Part shown: positions 10,932 through 24,140 of the stretch, one piece after another | Layout of the letters: each line of letters starts with the position of its first letter | Position numbering within the stretch: the first letter of the stretch is position 1 | Source of the DNA: Pterois miles | Taxonomy: Eukaryota; Chordata; Actinopteri; Perciformes; Scorpaenidae | Assembly (NCBI GenBank): GCA_947000775.1 | Contig: CAMQGK010000038.1 | Span: 1 to 64,000 of the forward strand | Direction: 5' to 3' | Length of the DNA: 64,000 bases | Notes under the pieces: generated by a model | What the model saw: only the letters and a program-made list of their open reading frames with translations | The model's database searches: none | What the model was told of the DNA's origin: nothing | Position numbers and translations under genes: made by a program

Positions 10932-11064
10932 CAAAGAAGGCTCGAGCTTGAAGAACTGAAGCTCAAACAGTTTTTTTTTTTGTATTTTTTGTATTGTATT
11001 GTATTTTTTTTTTTTGTTTTTATTCATGCTATTACTGTATAACAGGGAAATAAACACAGGTCTA

Positions 11065-11182
11065 AGGCCTGTGCAATAATCATGCTGTCTAATCAGCATC
11101 TTGATATTGATATGCCACACCTGTGAGGTGGATAGATAATTTCAGCAAAGAAGAAGTGTTCACTAACACAGATTTAGAGACA
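11065..11182 (-). mobile_element. Tc1/mariner-type element fragment
   Basis: Read on the minus strand it matches the interior of the MITE at 15395-15764, including AAATCTGTGTTAGTGA, TCCACCTCACAGGTGTGGC and CATGATTATTGCACAGG. No terminal inverted repeats are retained. Confidence 0.7.
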
Positions 11183-14041
11183 CAATCCCTCCATTAAGCT
11201 GTTGATGTACCGTGCTCATCCACAGTTATCTTGCTTGAGAAGAACATGTTGCCCTTGGACACAAGACATGAAGCACAATTTACAGTCTTAAATTGCCTTA
11301 ATTATTATAAATGGTTGTATTATTATGACAAAGGAAAGATAATCCACCATCTACTTCTATGCGGATAACAAAAAATAGCCTTATCTATTTCCTGAGAAAC
11401 ATGATAAATTTCATGAGTTTTTTCCTGTGTGACTTTCGGTTGTATTTATTTACGTTTGTTTTTTAGTTACTTTCATTTTAAATATTGCAATTTATTGTTC
11501 ATTTCTTTTTCTTCTTTATTATTTTATGCAATTTGACCTTACATGAGTCAAAGTATTTTACTTTTCTGTTCAGAAGAGGGAGGAGAGTTGAGGGTTTTAA
11601 ACAACATATTCTTTCTGTTCAATTTTCTTTTCTCAGTGTGCAGTATCATGACGAGCTGAGTAGAATGTTATTTTTAAAATTTATGTTCACTTGTTTTGGT
11701 GTTAGCCCAAGACAAGCATATATAAGATAATGATAATTACTGATATAGTTATTGTATGTTAAAATCGTCAAAAACACCTAGACTTTTTAAAACCTGACTT
11801 AATGTAAGAGGTATGCATGCAATGTAAGGGGTGGCGGGCATAAGAGAAAATAAGCTTTTGTACATCACATCATCAGCAGGTTTGCGTTTCGACCAGCTGC
11901 TTAAAGAGGAAAAAAAAAAAATTTAAAAAAACCACAGATATGTCAACATTATTTTCAGAATATACCTTGTTATCTAGCTAGTGAGCCACCATTACGGAGT
12001 GACATTAGTATTATTAGTTACGTAACTGAGTTGGTTCGCCTCCAGCAGTGGACAGTAAACACTCAAAAAAGTGGGAACAAATATTTATTTTTAATTGCCA
12101 GACATTGATATGGAAAAAAAAAAACAAAAAAAAAAACCTGCAGCGACTGTAAATGGTGTTAATCCCACTGTTGTAATTAGATGATAAAAGACGCAATGAG
12201 AGAAATGTTCAAAAGAGGAAATCCCAAAACTGGAGAAGGACCACAGGAAAACGTTAAAGACACGACAGAAATGGTGACGAGGACGGTGCTGCTATTGGCA
12301 GCAGCCTACCGAGTTGGTCGTGTCCACAGCTGTGCATGTTGGTGTCAGCTTGGGAGTATAACCGAGGCTTCAAGAGGGAGTACTTATGTACAAACATGTC
12401 TCTAGGGATTGGTCTGGTGACATCAGTCAAAAAAACAAAACAAAACAAAAAAAAAAAAAAAATGGATTTACTTTGTGCACATGATTTTGGTATACTAATG
12501 TTTAGCCAGTAGCAACAGTCGCTTGCGGAAGCTACCGGCAAGTAGGCAAGGTCAACAAATGATAAACTCAGCATAAAGTAGTGCTTTGTTTATTTCTTTT
12601 GGCAAACCGGCCTTGAAACTGGTCTGAATGAGACAACAGAGGACAAGGGATGGGGGAGAGGATGGGAGATGGAGTCAGTCTCTCTTCAGGGCCACCAGCC
12701 AGCACTGCAGTAGGCTGCTGTTCTCCATTCCAGTGGTAGTTTATGAAATTTCGTCTCGTCTCTTGCAACAGCAGATATAACAGAGCTTTTTTTTAATTTT
12801 TTTTTTATTTTAAATGCTTACATTTGTCATGGTTGTTATACAACTTGATAAGTCAATTTAGTAAATCAGCAACACTTATTTAACTGCTTCATTTCCACTT
12901 GATGTCTACAAAGTCGGCATCTACTACCAACGATAATGAAGAGAGAAATATCCAATAGTTGGGAGCCATCAGGCAGGTTATGTTTAAAAGGGTGCAGCGT
13001 TCACCTTTTCTTGGCAGAAGACTGACTACAGCTCTTCACCTTCTAGATAAAAATCACTCCTGGAGAACGTACTGAACAGAGTAATGCCATGTAAGAATGT
13101 CAGAGTGGCCTTTATGTGCCTTGCTTAAGAATACAATGATTAGCACTTGAGGGAGGCAGATATACCGAATCATGATCCAGTGCTTTTACAGCATAACAAG
13201 AGCTTTCATTTATTGCTGTAGTCATGTTGTCACCCAGTGATGTTTTCATTCAATCCACAGTGGTTTAAAGCTCAATCTGCAGATAGTAAGCATTGCATAT
13301 AGTAAATATTACATTATTATTATTATTGATACATAGTGAGACCATTACCATAAAAAAAAAGATTCTGCTGTGTTGTATTACAGTCAACTTGAGTACAGAC
13401 TGTAGTTCATAACCTCATCATTTCAAACCATGCCCTAAAAAAGTGAGTACAAGGAACTTTTAACTTGAGTGGTCAGATACCAGACAGAGTGGTATGCAGA
13501 GGGATGATGATTAAAGCCCTAACAGAGATGGAAACCAAGAACTGTTAATGGCCAGAGTGCCAAGTTTGAAGGAACCCATGCTAACTCATGGCAGGTGGGT
13601 TAGATAGAAACGTGACATTCTTCACTAATCAACAGAACCAAGGATGGAGATACGAGGTTGAAATATGTGTCCGAGCACATAACTGTACATCCACTCACGC
13701 CATTCTGAATGCTGCCCCCCATACAAAGCTACTAAACATATTCAGTAACTTTTTCTCTTTATAGTAGCTTGCGATGGCTTTGTCCACATTCTTGCGCTGG
13801 ATGCTTGCACTCACTAGTCAAAATTTGGTAGAGAAGCACCAGCATGTGCACACATTGCACATATTTTGCATGCAAGAGTGGATCAGCTGGTCCTGGGCAT
13901 TTTGAAGAAGAAACATAATTTTGACATTATAAGTGCAGGTAAAGCGATTTATATGGAAGACAACCCATTTTCAAATACACATGGTTCTTATTGTTTTCTG
14001 TTGCATTTTTGACAACTGCTAAAAGTGCACCATTGGAATCG
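11183..14041. other. no gene seen
   Basis: Non-coding sequence with A-runs at 11913, 12115 and 12440 and T-runs near 12787. Short ORFs (such as 12181-12405) lack codon or domain signals. Confidence 0.5.
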
Positions 14042-14144
14042 CCATCCATCATCAACCGCTTATCCCATTAGGGTGCTGGAGCTGATCCCAGCTGGCACTG
14101 GGCGAAGGTGGGGTACACCCTGGACAGGTCGCCAGTCCATCGCA
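14042..14144 (-). mobile_element. SINE 3' fragment
   Basis: The reverse complement reads TGGACTGGCGACCTGTCCAG, ...CAGCTGGGATCAGCTCCAGC..., ATAAGCGGTTGATGATGGAT, the 3' part of the SINE at 33986. Head and promoter boxes are missing. Confidence 0.75.
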
Positions 14145-15394
14145 TCAGAACTATTAAGAAATAAAGAGTCTATAATATCAGTCCTTCTATCTCAGAAATC
14201 TGCAGATAATCTCAAGGAGCTGCAATGCACACTTCTACATGACTACTCCTTCTTTGGAGACATGGGGGCTCAGGTTAGTCTTCTCACTGTCCTGTTAGTA
14301 TCACAATGGGAATTGTATTTTAAGTGAGGCTGAAGATCACTTCCCCGGCCTTTTGAAATATGGCATTTGTGGATGACATCTGTGCAATCTGAGCACCTCT
14401 TCACCCAAGGGCATATCCCTGTGCGAGAGCAAGAGACACAGCTGAGAAATTAGTTGGCACGACCGGTCCTGCTGACTGCTCAGGATTTCACTGGAGCGCT
14501 TTGCCGACTGGAGTCACATTACTTCTCATTAATTTTGCTTTTGTAGCTCGCTTAATATGCTATTGACTACATTAGTGAAGAGATTAATGTGTTGTTAAAT
14601 TATGTTGGCTCATGGTGCTGTCCTGTGTTTAGATATACTGCCTCGTCAGCTGCTCCAAGGATTATTTTCCATGTACAGAAGCTCATAGGAATCTAATGCA
14701 TGGCACATTCAGCAGTCAGATCTATAGACTCAGATGGGCAAGCCCCTGCCAAGCAAGATGTGAAGGGAATTATGGCTAGATAATGATGCAGACACATCAC
14801 TCTCAAAGTCCCTACTTTGTTTTACATATGCAGAGGAAAGCAGTGGCAATAAGCTGCATCAAAAGAGCCCAATTTATTTATTTATTTAGTTGTTTTTTTC
14901 AATATAAACTACATTTTAATGGGGTATAATTTTTTTTCTGTATGTGGTTACTCTTCTTCAGTTAGCTAAAAATCCCATGTAACAATAAACAGGGCTGGAA
15001 TGGGACCAAAAAGAAAAAAAAAAGGCCTGTCATTTTGGCCCAGACCAGCCCACCACACCCAATCACACACCATCCTATGTAGCCTATACAAATTGTGCCA
15101 CTCCCTATAGAACACAAACACAAAAGCTGTACACTGAGTAAGATGAGGAAGATTGAGAGAGGCAACATGATAAATACAATCAAAAAGTGTTGCAAAATTT
15201 TATCCATGAATAGGGATTTCCATGAGGGTATGGAGTAACTAGCCAAAAAAGTAGCCAGCTAGAGGACTCCGGGGGCACACCACTGCCCCCTGATGGAGAA
15301 AAATGCAAAAAGCAATTTTGTAATTTGTGCAATTTAGTGAGCGTTAGGTACATATTTTACTTGAAATACCTTGAATAGATCTATACTGAATGAT
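14145..15394. other. no gene seen
   Basis: Unique-looking AT-rich DNA, no recognisable exon or repeat. Confidence 0.5.
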
Positions 15395-15764
15395 ATAAAT
15401 GCAACACTTTTGTTTTTGCTCTAATTTTTTATGCGTCAAAGATCTGAGACTTTTTCTATGTACGCAAAAGGATTATTTCTCTCATGTTTACAAATTTGTC
15501 TAAATCTGTGTTAGTGAGCATTTCTCCTTTGCAGAAATAATCCATCCACCTCCCAGGTGTGGCATATCAAGATGCTGATTAGACAGCATGATTATTGCAC
15601 AGGTGTGCCTCAGACTGGTTACGGTAAAAGTCCACCCTAAAATGACCACAGATTTAGGCAAATTAGTGAACAATGTTTGAGGGAAATAGGCCTTTTGTGC
15701 ACATAGAAAAAATCTTAGATCTTTGACTTTAAAACAAATGCGAGAAAAAAAGTGTTGCGTTTAT
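15395..15764. mobile_element. Tc1/mariner-type MITE
   Basis: About 370 bp bounded by inverted repeats of roughly 90 bp. The left end begins ATAAATGCAACACTTTTGTT and the right end, reversed, begins ATAAACGCAACACTTTTTTT. Both continue through AGTCAAAGATCT-like and TTTTTCTATGT.C.CAAAAGG blocks. TA-rich ends fit the TA target preference of Tc1/mariner elements. There is no transposase frame, so it is an internally deleted copy. Confidence 0.8.
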
Positions 15765-16939
15765 CTTTGTTGTGTACGTTAGCCGATGAAATAACAGCAA
15801 ATTTCTTATTTTATTTTATTTTTGTTTTATTTATAACACAAGTCAGAAACATTATTGTCCTCCACTTATTTGAATTTAAGTTGTGTGCAGTGTTTTGTAA
15901 ACTGAGTTGTGCTCCATTTCAACAGTATCTATGACTTACTGTCCTCTAGTATTAGAAATGTGAAAAAGCTTACGGCTTATCCGCCTCAGCTTTTTTGCAG
16001 TGTTTTTATTTATTTGTCCAGGTGCACATGTAGAAATGGTACAACAATGCCTACAGAAAATATATCCTACATGGAGATATCACAGGTTAGATTTTGTAAA
16101 AAAGTTGTGCATTTCGACATTTTTCACATACCATGACACTTGCCATATGTAATTCACTCTAGGTTACAAGACAGATGCAGCAGCTCAAGGATAATATATC
16201 ATGTACGGTAGAACATCCTGGGTTAGACCCTGTATGCCTGTATGCGTTCTCCCTACAGAACGCATTCCACATATACAGAGCTGACTATGGTGCTTTATGG
16301 CTAAAGGGAATAGAGCAGTAAGTGGTTCCTTACTTTCTTTAATCATCATAATCTGAATCAAAATGTACAATATAAAGCTAATGCTGTTCATGAAAATAAC
16401 TACCAGTATGTACCATTTTATGCAGTCTTCCTTTCCATTACTTAAGTGGGTCTGACATTACAATGTTCACAACGCACTGAGTGGTGTAATAAACGCCACA
16501 GTATTGCTGAATAATGTCCCAATATCAGAATGTGACTGCTTTTTAGTATATAGCTCAGTATGACATCAGCAGATACTGTTCATATTAAACATGAATTCAC
16601 AAGAAAGAAAATACTGTACTACTGATACTGTAAAGCCTTTGTCATGTTCAATCAATAGTTGAACTGCAGCATTATCATAACATGAGAACTTGTGCATAAT
16701 GATGAAAAAAGGAACATAGAACCCATATATAAATTGTTTGTGACACACTGTATATTGGTGTTGTCATGACAAACTGTTGGCTGAGTATCTTGTCTAATAT
16801 TGCAGCGTTACAGGTATCTAGCCTAAGAAGTTTGGAGTGGTGGGGGCTCTTGGGATCCGAGTCGTCACTCACAACCTGTGTGGCGCTTCGGATTCGCAGG
16901 GAGTTTCTTGATGGCAAAGGCAACCACTGAACGTAGGAT
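15765..16939. other. no gene seen
   Basis: AT-rich non-coding sequence. The part from about 16800 to 16939 adjoins the transposase-like relic and may be its 3' flank. Confidence 0.45.
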
Positions 16940-17575
16940 TCAGACCGTCACTTGGTTGAACGGGGGCACATAGCTGTTGATGATCTCGTCTTTGTCTGGC
17001 TGATCATACTGTTCACACAGGCCCTTTGGGATGGGGATCTTCAGTACCTCATCCGTGCATGGTGCCGAGTCCACAAAGACTTTGTCAAAGACCAGGTCCA
17101 TCAGGTCACATACTTTACTTTAAATAGTGACATTTTATCAGGTTTATGTTTGCTTTTACTAAATTTATTGGTGTTACAAAATTGATGTATAATATTACAT
17201 ACAATGTAAAACTTACTGAAGGTCGGGGCAGTCTTCACTAGTTTTGATCTGCATTCTCCCTTTCTGGCCTTTGGGAACTGCAGTTTGAAGAGCGAGTGTT
17301 CAGCAGATGATGTAACTTGTGCATGGTCAGCATTCTCATCGTAATAAGGAGCCACTAGGTAGTCTTTAAGCTCAGTAATGACAAAAACAATAACGTAAAT
17401 AATAGCAGAGCCTGTACACATTGACACTTTTTGGACTAAAACAGAGGATGGCACTGTGGAAAACGTCTGAAGATGAAGTCTGGTGGTTGGGGCTCAATTT
17501 GGCAATGTCTTTAAAAATCTTCTTGTTGGTAATCACTTTCTCTATCTTGTAGAAGGCAGGAGATCCCAACATAAG
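16940..17575 (-). pseudogene. decayed transposase-like gene, two exons
   Basis: On the minus strand three protein-like blocks follow in order. Block 1 (about 17572-17450) contains KVITNKKIFKDIAKLSPNHQ and TSSSDVFHSAIL. Block 2 (about 17380-17217, another frame) contains YYDENADHAQVTSS and FPKARKGECRSKLVKTAPTF. Block 3 (17112-16940) contains DLVFDKVFVDSAP, IPIPKGLCEQYDQPDKDEII and a terminal TGA. Blocks 2 and 3 are separated by 17113-17216, a 104-base intron with donor CA|GTAAGT and acceptor AG|TATG. This order resembles the C-terminal part of a multicopy teleost protein family that I associate, from memory, with Kolobok/THAP-type transposons; the family name is uncertain. Block 1 and block 2 are out of frame, so the copy is broken. 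Confidence 0.55.
17113..17216 (-). other. 104-bp intron inside the transposase-like relic
   Basis: Consensus donor GTAAGT and AG acceptor on the minus strand, AT-rich interior. It exactly separates two blocks whose reading continues across the junction. Confidence 0.5.
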
Positions 17576-17964
17576 ATGTTAACACAACTTCTTTTGGGTT
17601 AGTTCCTGCCACCACATGTAAGATAAGTTATATTTTATTAGCTAAAACACCAATTCCGCAGCCAATGAACCAGAGTTCACCTGCCGGGTTTCTGAGTTAT
17701 AACAAGACCCTGACTGTGTCTTTTCAGGGGAGGGGGGGTTACCTTTTGCACTCTGACCTATTTTTTCTCTCTTTTTACTTAAGTTAAACAAACTTGTACA
17801 TTTAAAGAACGGGTTTCTGTTTGTGCACGTGTTGTGATAACAGCTGATTGTGACTCACTCCTTCACCTAAAAAGTAAAGTAGTGTTTAAATACTGACATT
17901 TTGAATAGACAACCCTTTGAGACTGCATCTACAGTTCAGTTATTGGTACCTGATCCCAGGGTAC
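17576..17964. other. no gene seen
   Basis: Non-coding; probably upstream flank or missing upstream exons of the relic. Confidence 0.4.
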
Positions 17965-18042
17965 CCAGGAGGAGCAGGAGATCGAACTGCTGACCTTCGA
18001 TTAGTGGATAACCTGCTGCAGCAACAACCGCCCCAGCTGTTC
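17965..18042 (-). mobile_element. tRNA-derived SINE head
   Basis: The reverse complement reads GGGGCGGTTGTTGCTGCAGC, then GGTTATCCACTAATCGAAGG and CAGTTCGATCTCCTGC. The GTTCGATCTCC is a B box and the start is tRNA-like. The body is missing. The wording matches a SINE head common in fish genomes (GTCCACTAATCGGAAGG type). Confidence 0.6.
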
Positions 18043-19260
18043 TGGTGTACCAGCCTGTCTGTGCAGTTAATGCAGTTCTAAATGTTTTTTGCCATCAATT
18101 ACTTTGCTAATAATTGTCAAACACTTAAGATGACTCTCCCCTCTTTATAACCACTCTCAGTGATATAGAACATGTGGGGGTGGTACTGATAAGTTCTGTT
18201 TGCCCAAAAGTCATGTCAGCCCACCAAAAGAGTCCCCACCACTTCCTGTTTGGAGGACACACCGGTGACCCGTTAAATGCAAACAAGAAAAGGTTCACTG
18301 TAATGTTGTTTGGGTGCAGTAAGGAGCATAGACATTAGCCACTTTTATACAGAGATTCTACAGTACTGCCGTAAAGAAGATGCATCATTATGTCCGCTTT
18401 TTTTTTTACACTGAACCAAACAATGGTGGCATAATGTTGTCAGTGTGTGATTTTAGATAGCATGCCGGCAATACCGGAGAGAAAGGGGCAGGAGATTTAA
18501 ACAACAGTATTCTTAGACATGTATAGCCTGCAGCACATTCAGAATATGGGTCTAACACACCTGCTTCTAAACATTATGAAAGACATATCAACAGGTGTCA
18601 ACAGGTTTTTTGGATATGCGCAAATGTCACAACAGCAACCATTTCAAGAAGGCGGTTGAAGTAATGAAAGAAGGTCAAACAAGTCTGCCACCAGTGATGT
18701 CAATCATAGCATGTACAGCTGCATGCAAACATTGATATTAATGGAATATTCATTTACATAAGCCATGCTATGAGCTTAGTAGGAATATTGCCTTTTTGGG
18801 ACTAAGAACAAAACACATATTGTGTGCATATAAACATGGTCATTTATGAGACGAGGGAGGTAGCAAAGCTGTTGAAATTATAACCTTGACCTGCATATTT
18901 AAGCCAATAAGTCACTGATAATGGTGTTAAGGAATTTGCTAAGACCCAGCTGTAAAAATACTGAGAGGATGTCCAAGACACATGCAAGGTGTTTGATGTC
19001 AATATATTCAGAAATGAGCAAGCTATTTAAATTACAACTGTGAGTTGTAATTTAAAAGTTTACCTATGTGCTCTTTCACATGCCCAGTCTGTGAATCAGG
19101 CCACCTGTGCCTTGTTAGGCAGAAGGTTGCGTCGTCAATAGTTGATTTATTTCTATGTTAATCAATATGATATAAAATTAAAAAAAAAAGGTTTCTTAAC
19201 CAGGTTTGTGTGCTTGTCTGTGCAGTGTATGTTGACCTTGGTGATGCTTTTTAGTTTAGC
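18043..19260. other. no gene seen
   Basis: Unique-looking non-coding DNA. Confidence 0.5.
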
Positions 19261-19356
19261 TAACCCCCATGCAGTGGTTCAGTCCAGTTAGATAACCCCC
19301 ATGCAGTGGTTCAGTCCAGTTAGATAACCCCCACGCAGTGGTTTAAGCCAGGTGAG
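19261..19356 (+). repeat. 32-bp minisatellite, three copies
   Basis: The unit TAACCCCCATGCAGTGGTTC plus AGTCCAGTTAGA occurs at 19261, 19293 and 19325. The first two are identical and the third is degenerate. Confidence 0.95.
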
Positions 19357-21132
19357 GCATATAAAATCACGTACCTGACTGTGGGAGGGTTGTTGGTAGC
19401 AGTGATCTGTGAGGTTGTGTTCTTTCACTCAGGTTTTCAGCATATTTGCTTTTTGTTAATTTTCCTGGGGCTTTTGTTCTTGTTCTCTCATTAAAAAATA
19501 ATTAAGGATTTTTTTATTAATAAAACTGCCACTTTTGTAAGACATCTTCTGCTTTCTCAGCCATGCTTCAGTTTAACTTTTTTCTTTTTTCGACTCTCCT
19601 CCAGTTTCTCAGCCTCCATATGTGTACGATGACAAACTGTGATTACAAACTGTGTTTAGTTTAGTTGCCTAAATATAATCACAACCTTTTCATGGAACAA
19701 TTTGATTGAAATGACACACTAAATGCCTAAAATATGTTACCATGACATGCAGAATGTCTTTACAGTGTCATGCGATTTCCCATCCGATCGGGTTGGGAAA
19801 TCCTATGTGGCTGCATCTGTGTGGCAATATTTAAAGTTGGCTAACATAGCAGCAAAACCCCTGAGTGTCAAATTTACCCTTTTTATGTACAGAGACAAAT
19901 TAATCTCCAATTAGTACATAATTTTAGTTATTTTGGAGTTTCAGAAGTTAATATTGTTACTATAGTGTAACATAATAGTTTAAATTAATGAGATTCTTAG
20001 GCTATATGAGTAGATGTTGAATTATATTTCAATTGTGGAGTCAAATGTCAACATAATTATAAAATATAATTTCACATAGGATTTTCAAACTCAAATTGCT
20101 TCAGAGTAATAAACTGTTCAGTTCATTAATGGAAAAACTTGAATAACAGCAGAGATGACATAAATTGTCTTCATACCCAAGTGAAAATTCAAAATGAGAA
20201 AAATGTTGATTGCAGTAAGTTTTCATACAAGCCACTTAAAAAACAAATCTGTTCATACGAGCCCAAATGTTTTATTCCTTTTCTGAAAAAGTTAGTCGTA
20301 CACAGTCCAGCTGACCGACCCTTCAAGAGTCAAGATGCACTGCAGCCTGACTTGCTGTCATCCAAAGACTGTTCAAATCTTCTAGACCTGACAACACTAA
20401 GTTACTGACTGCATACACTGTACAAGTAGAAAAGACACTTCACTTGAGCCGATTTAGTCACAACAAGATATCCACAAAGGGTTGCTGCTGTTACTGCTAA
20501 ACTAACAGTCTCCATTTAGTAAGTGAGTGGGCTTTTGGGTTGTCTTATTTTGTACAGTAGTTAAAAACTGCTTTGGTGTCTTCACTGCTGGCTCCCTTGG
20601 CCAGACATTAAGCACAAACTATTAGTTTACCAATGCAATTTAAAAGCACTGTTTATTTCCAGTAATCCCTATTATGTTCTGCACTGAGGTGTGCTTTTCT
20701 GAACAAAGATGTTTTGGTCCCAATAGGAATTGACTGGTGTGATGCCTAATCTATGGTGCAATCCTTTGGTGTTGTTTTTCGGCAACGTACCAAGGCCGTC
20801 CACATATGAATCAGAGTGGATTCACAGTGTGACTTGCACTTTCTTGCATTTCTCTTTTTGTCTTATGAAAGGCTTCTTGAACACCTGAATAGATTTCACA
20901 TAACAATATGCTGTATGTGACACAAACAAAACTGCTGCCTTGATTTGAAATGACAAAGAACAAGATATGTATAGGTTACCATGCTGAATGACGATCTTGC
21001 GTCCATATGCATGGTTTACCTTGGTAGAAGTTCAGATTAAAAGACAAACTGAGGGGGAGTAACTTTATTCTCTGCTCAGGTAGGCATTATTCTACTATAT
21101 CTCTACATAGCAAATAGTTGTTAGCAGCTATA
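19357..21132. other. no gene seen
   Basis: AT-rich non-coding DNA. An ORF at 20139-20408 has no recognisable domain. Confidence 0.5.
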
Positions 21133-21560
21133 TTAAAGCTGCAGTGGGTAGAAATGGAGCAAATATGATTTTTAAAAAAAAAAAAGTAATTTTTATAAAG
21201 TGACCCTATATCCTGACAGTAGAGCATGAGGCAGTTAACCTGAAATAATCATGCGCCTCCGTGTCCTCGGGTGTCCCTAATGGCATCTGGAAGATTTCAG
21301 ATTTGAGAAAATAAACCAGTCAGAGCTAATCTGGAGTCTGCCATCCAGCTTCTGTCGACGAGAGCCACAAGTCAATCACTCGCAAACTCCGACCAAATAG
21401 TCAAATTAAGCAGCACTGATCAAGTATGAATCAATATTCTGTTACTGTAATGCCTATTTCTCACCTCAAATGTTTTCAGAATCGTCTTGTCGTGTACTGT
21501 TTTACTGTAAAACTAGTTTGTGACCTGGCATCTCTTAATTGGACCTCTTTCGTGTTCATA
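21133..21560 (+). repeat. MITE-like dispersed repeat (AAAGCTGCAGTG end)
   Basis: Begins TTAAAGCTGCAGTGGGTAGA and continues with AGTGACCCTATATCCTGACA and CAATCACTCGCAAACTCCGA. I recognise this as a widespread percomorph repeat. The right end is not visible, so the copy is truncated. Confidence 0.5.
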
Positions 21561-21828
21561 CAGGCTTGTAGCAGTTTCTTCCTTGGTTGTAAAATTCACC
21601 ATATAGCATTGCAGTCACAATCTGACTCTTCACCAGCGTGTTTACTTGAGTTTTACTGGCTGAGTGTAAGGTATTTTGACAATCATCAACACAAGCATTT
21701 GTCAGGGAAAGCAAACATCACTTACATGTGTAAATTACATGCAGTAATATAGGATATCATATCATACCAATGTAACCCATTTTGTTTCCTGTCAGCTAAT
21801 GTCGGTAAACCATCAAGGAAATCCTTAC

Positions 21829-21860
<32 letters not shown>

Positions 21861-23209
21861 GTGACATGCGGAGGCAGCAACCACATGATTATTTTAAGAT
21901 GCGCAGGGGAGCGAGCTGAAACAACTTTCTGACAGTTTCATCATGCATTACTACACAGCAGTTCCTCCCAAAATTGACATCGTTGGCCCTGATCAAAGCC
22001 CAAACAGGGCTGTGACATTCTGAAAGAAGTGTTTCAAATGATTTCTGTGACAGAGAGCATAGTTTCCAAACAATGACAGTGCTTCAAAGGATATAATGTC
22101 TCAGTGAGACTGTGTAGGTGCATGCTTTGGCCTACAGTACACGAGCGAGCCCCAGTGCACGCTCGCTGACAGTGGGTCGCTTATATCGGCACTCGTAATT
22201 CCAACGCCATACAACAGGAAAATATTCTTTACAATGCATGACACTTATTTTAGATGTCGTCATTATTTCATTTTTTTTTTCCGTCTTAACCTGCCTTATC
22301 ACATCACACGTTTAAAATTAAAGGACTTGCAGTGCTGATGTGTGTATTTCATCATGCCTGTTGTTTAGTTTTCTTTCCCTCTGTGATGAATCTGAGCTGT
22401 GCCCTTGTTGAGGCATTGTCTGCGGGTAGCACAGTGAGTCTGACTGATTGATGGCAGACAGTGGCTGTCACCCCTAGAGAGTAAGCATTTCTGTGTCGTC
22501 TCCCCACTGAAGGTCCTGTTGAGCTTGTTAAGGGAGAAAACACTTTTTGTTTATAGCCACTCTGACGGCACCGGCTGACAGCTCCTGCTGAAGAGGAGAG
22601 AGAGACTCCCTCTGGTACTCTGCTGTCTGTCCATCTCTCTCTCTCTGTCTGTCTCCTCCCTGTCTGTCTCACCTTCCCATCTCAATCCATCCATCCCCTC
22701 ATCTCTCTCCCCCTCTTCTGTCTCGCTCTGGTGTAGTGAAATCTGCTGATGACCATGACGATTTAAAATGAAAATATACGGTCCCTAAGCAAAAAACAAA
22801 AAAAAGCTTCACCCATCTGGACAGCATTAGGTGAATGAAACAACATCAGACCAGAAACAATATTTCCTTCACCACCAACAAACATGATTAAATTCACAAG
22901 TCATGGAAATAACTACTGACTTGCTTTCAGAGGTGTCCACCCCCCACCATGAACCAAAATGTTACCCAGACTAAAATGCTGCAGTTACCTGAATGTTTTT
23001 GTTGTACAGGGAAATCAAATAAGTTGCTTTTTGCATTATGGATCAAGATTCAGGATTTGTATACTTTATATTCGACAGGCAGCCTTTCATATCTTTAATT
23101 TAACAAGTGTAACTGCCATTATTTATGCTCCCCTTGTTTTAGTCTGCTTCTTCTTCTGCTGTTCTTTCTGCTTAGGAAATCTGCCTTCACATTCATAAAA
23201 TTGTCAGAC
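21561..23209. other. no gene seen; contains a poly(A) run
   Basis: A 29-base A-run is at 21829-21857. The block 22130-22730 is GC-richer with a pyrimidine-rich end (CT runs at 22625-22720). No exon is supported. Confidence 0.5.
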
Positions 23210-23654
23210 TTTGCCCATAGATCCAGTTTGATGCCAAGCTTCGTCAACTGGCTTTGCAGCCCAATAGTCCTGATGGTGGCGCTACAGCAGCTGTTTAAAG
23301 TGTTAAACTTTCAAAATTCATCTATCAGCCATACATGCCAGAACTTGGAGATTTCACCAAAAAGGCCCAAGTGAGCAGAAATGTTCATATGCTTCAACCT
23401 GGCAGGGATTGTGAAGTCTGTCACTGTTTTTCTCAGACTGTAAAACTTATTAAACCTCCCACATTTTTTGCTCAATTGACACTAAACTTGCTCCACTGCA
23501 TCTTCATAATTTTGTCTCAAATGGAATTTCTGACATTATTTTGAAATCTGCTTGTACATGCAACCCTGGAGATTATAGAGGGTATATATAGTCATGATAA
23601 TGCAACATGTCACCCATTGCAACAATGTGGCTCGGTGATCTGCATGTGCCATTA

Positions 23655-23692
<38 letters not shown>

Positions 23693-24140
23693 TAACTTGC
23701 ACAGAATAAAGGCTATACCGTTCAAAAATGTAATCAACATTATTGTAATTATTCATATTTCTTTGTTTTATTATCAAACCTTGAACAGAAAAAAAGGCAT
23801 GTGCAATTTGCCATATTGTCCCATAATCCCATACATGGTGTCTACAACACATTTTGTGCCAGATTCTCCAAATTATATAGCATGACCATTCTTTTTTTTA
23901 CCAGCCATGACAGTAACACCTAGTCATCATGGCGAAATATGATCCTGGAGACACCCACTGTGGTGGGAACTACCATAGAAGAGATTTTGTGTACTTTTGC
24001 TAGGTGTTTATATTTCAGATTTTAGACAGATCTGTCAGTCATTAGTGCTACAACCATGCAAGATGCAGTCACAAACTTTACTTGAGTTCAAAGATGGGCA
24101 TGGTCTGAGTTAGAAGGGTGAAAGGGAAAATGGCCCTCCT
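23210..24140 (+). repeat. possible decayed dispersed repeat
   Basis: Phrases such as CCTGATGGTGGCGCTACAGC and GCCAGAACTTGGAGATTTCA are the style of long, non-coding repeats common in fish. A 32-base A-run sits at 23659-23690. There is no second copy in the window to prove it. Confidence 0.3.

Noticed and set aside
19261..19356. CRISPR-like array
   Set aside because: Head-to-tail repeats without spacers, in a eukaryotic context.
22352..22672. 106-codon minus-strand ORF
   Set aside because: R/E/T-rich start derives from CT repeats; no domain.
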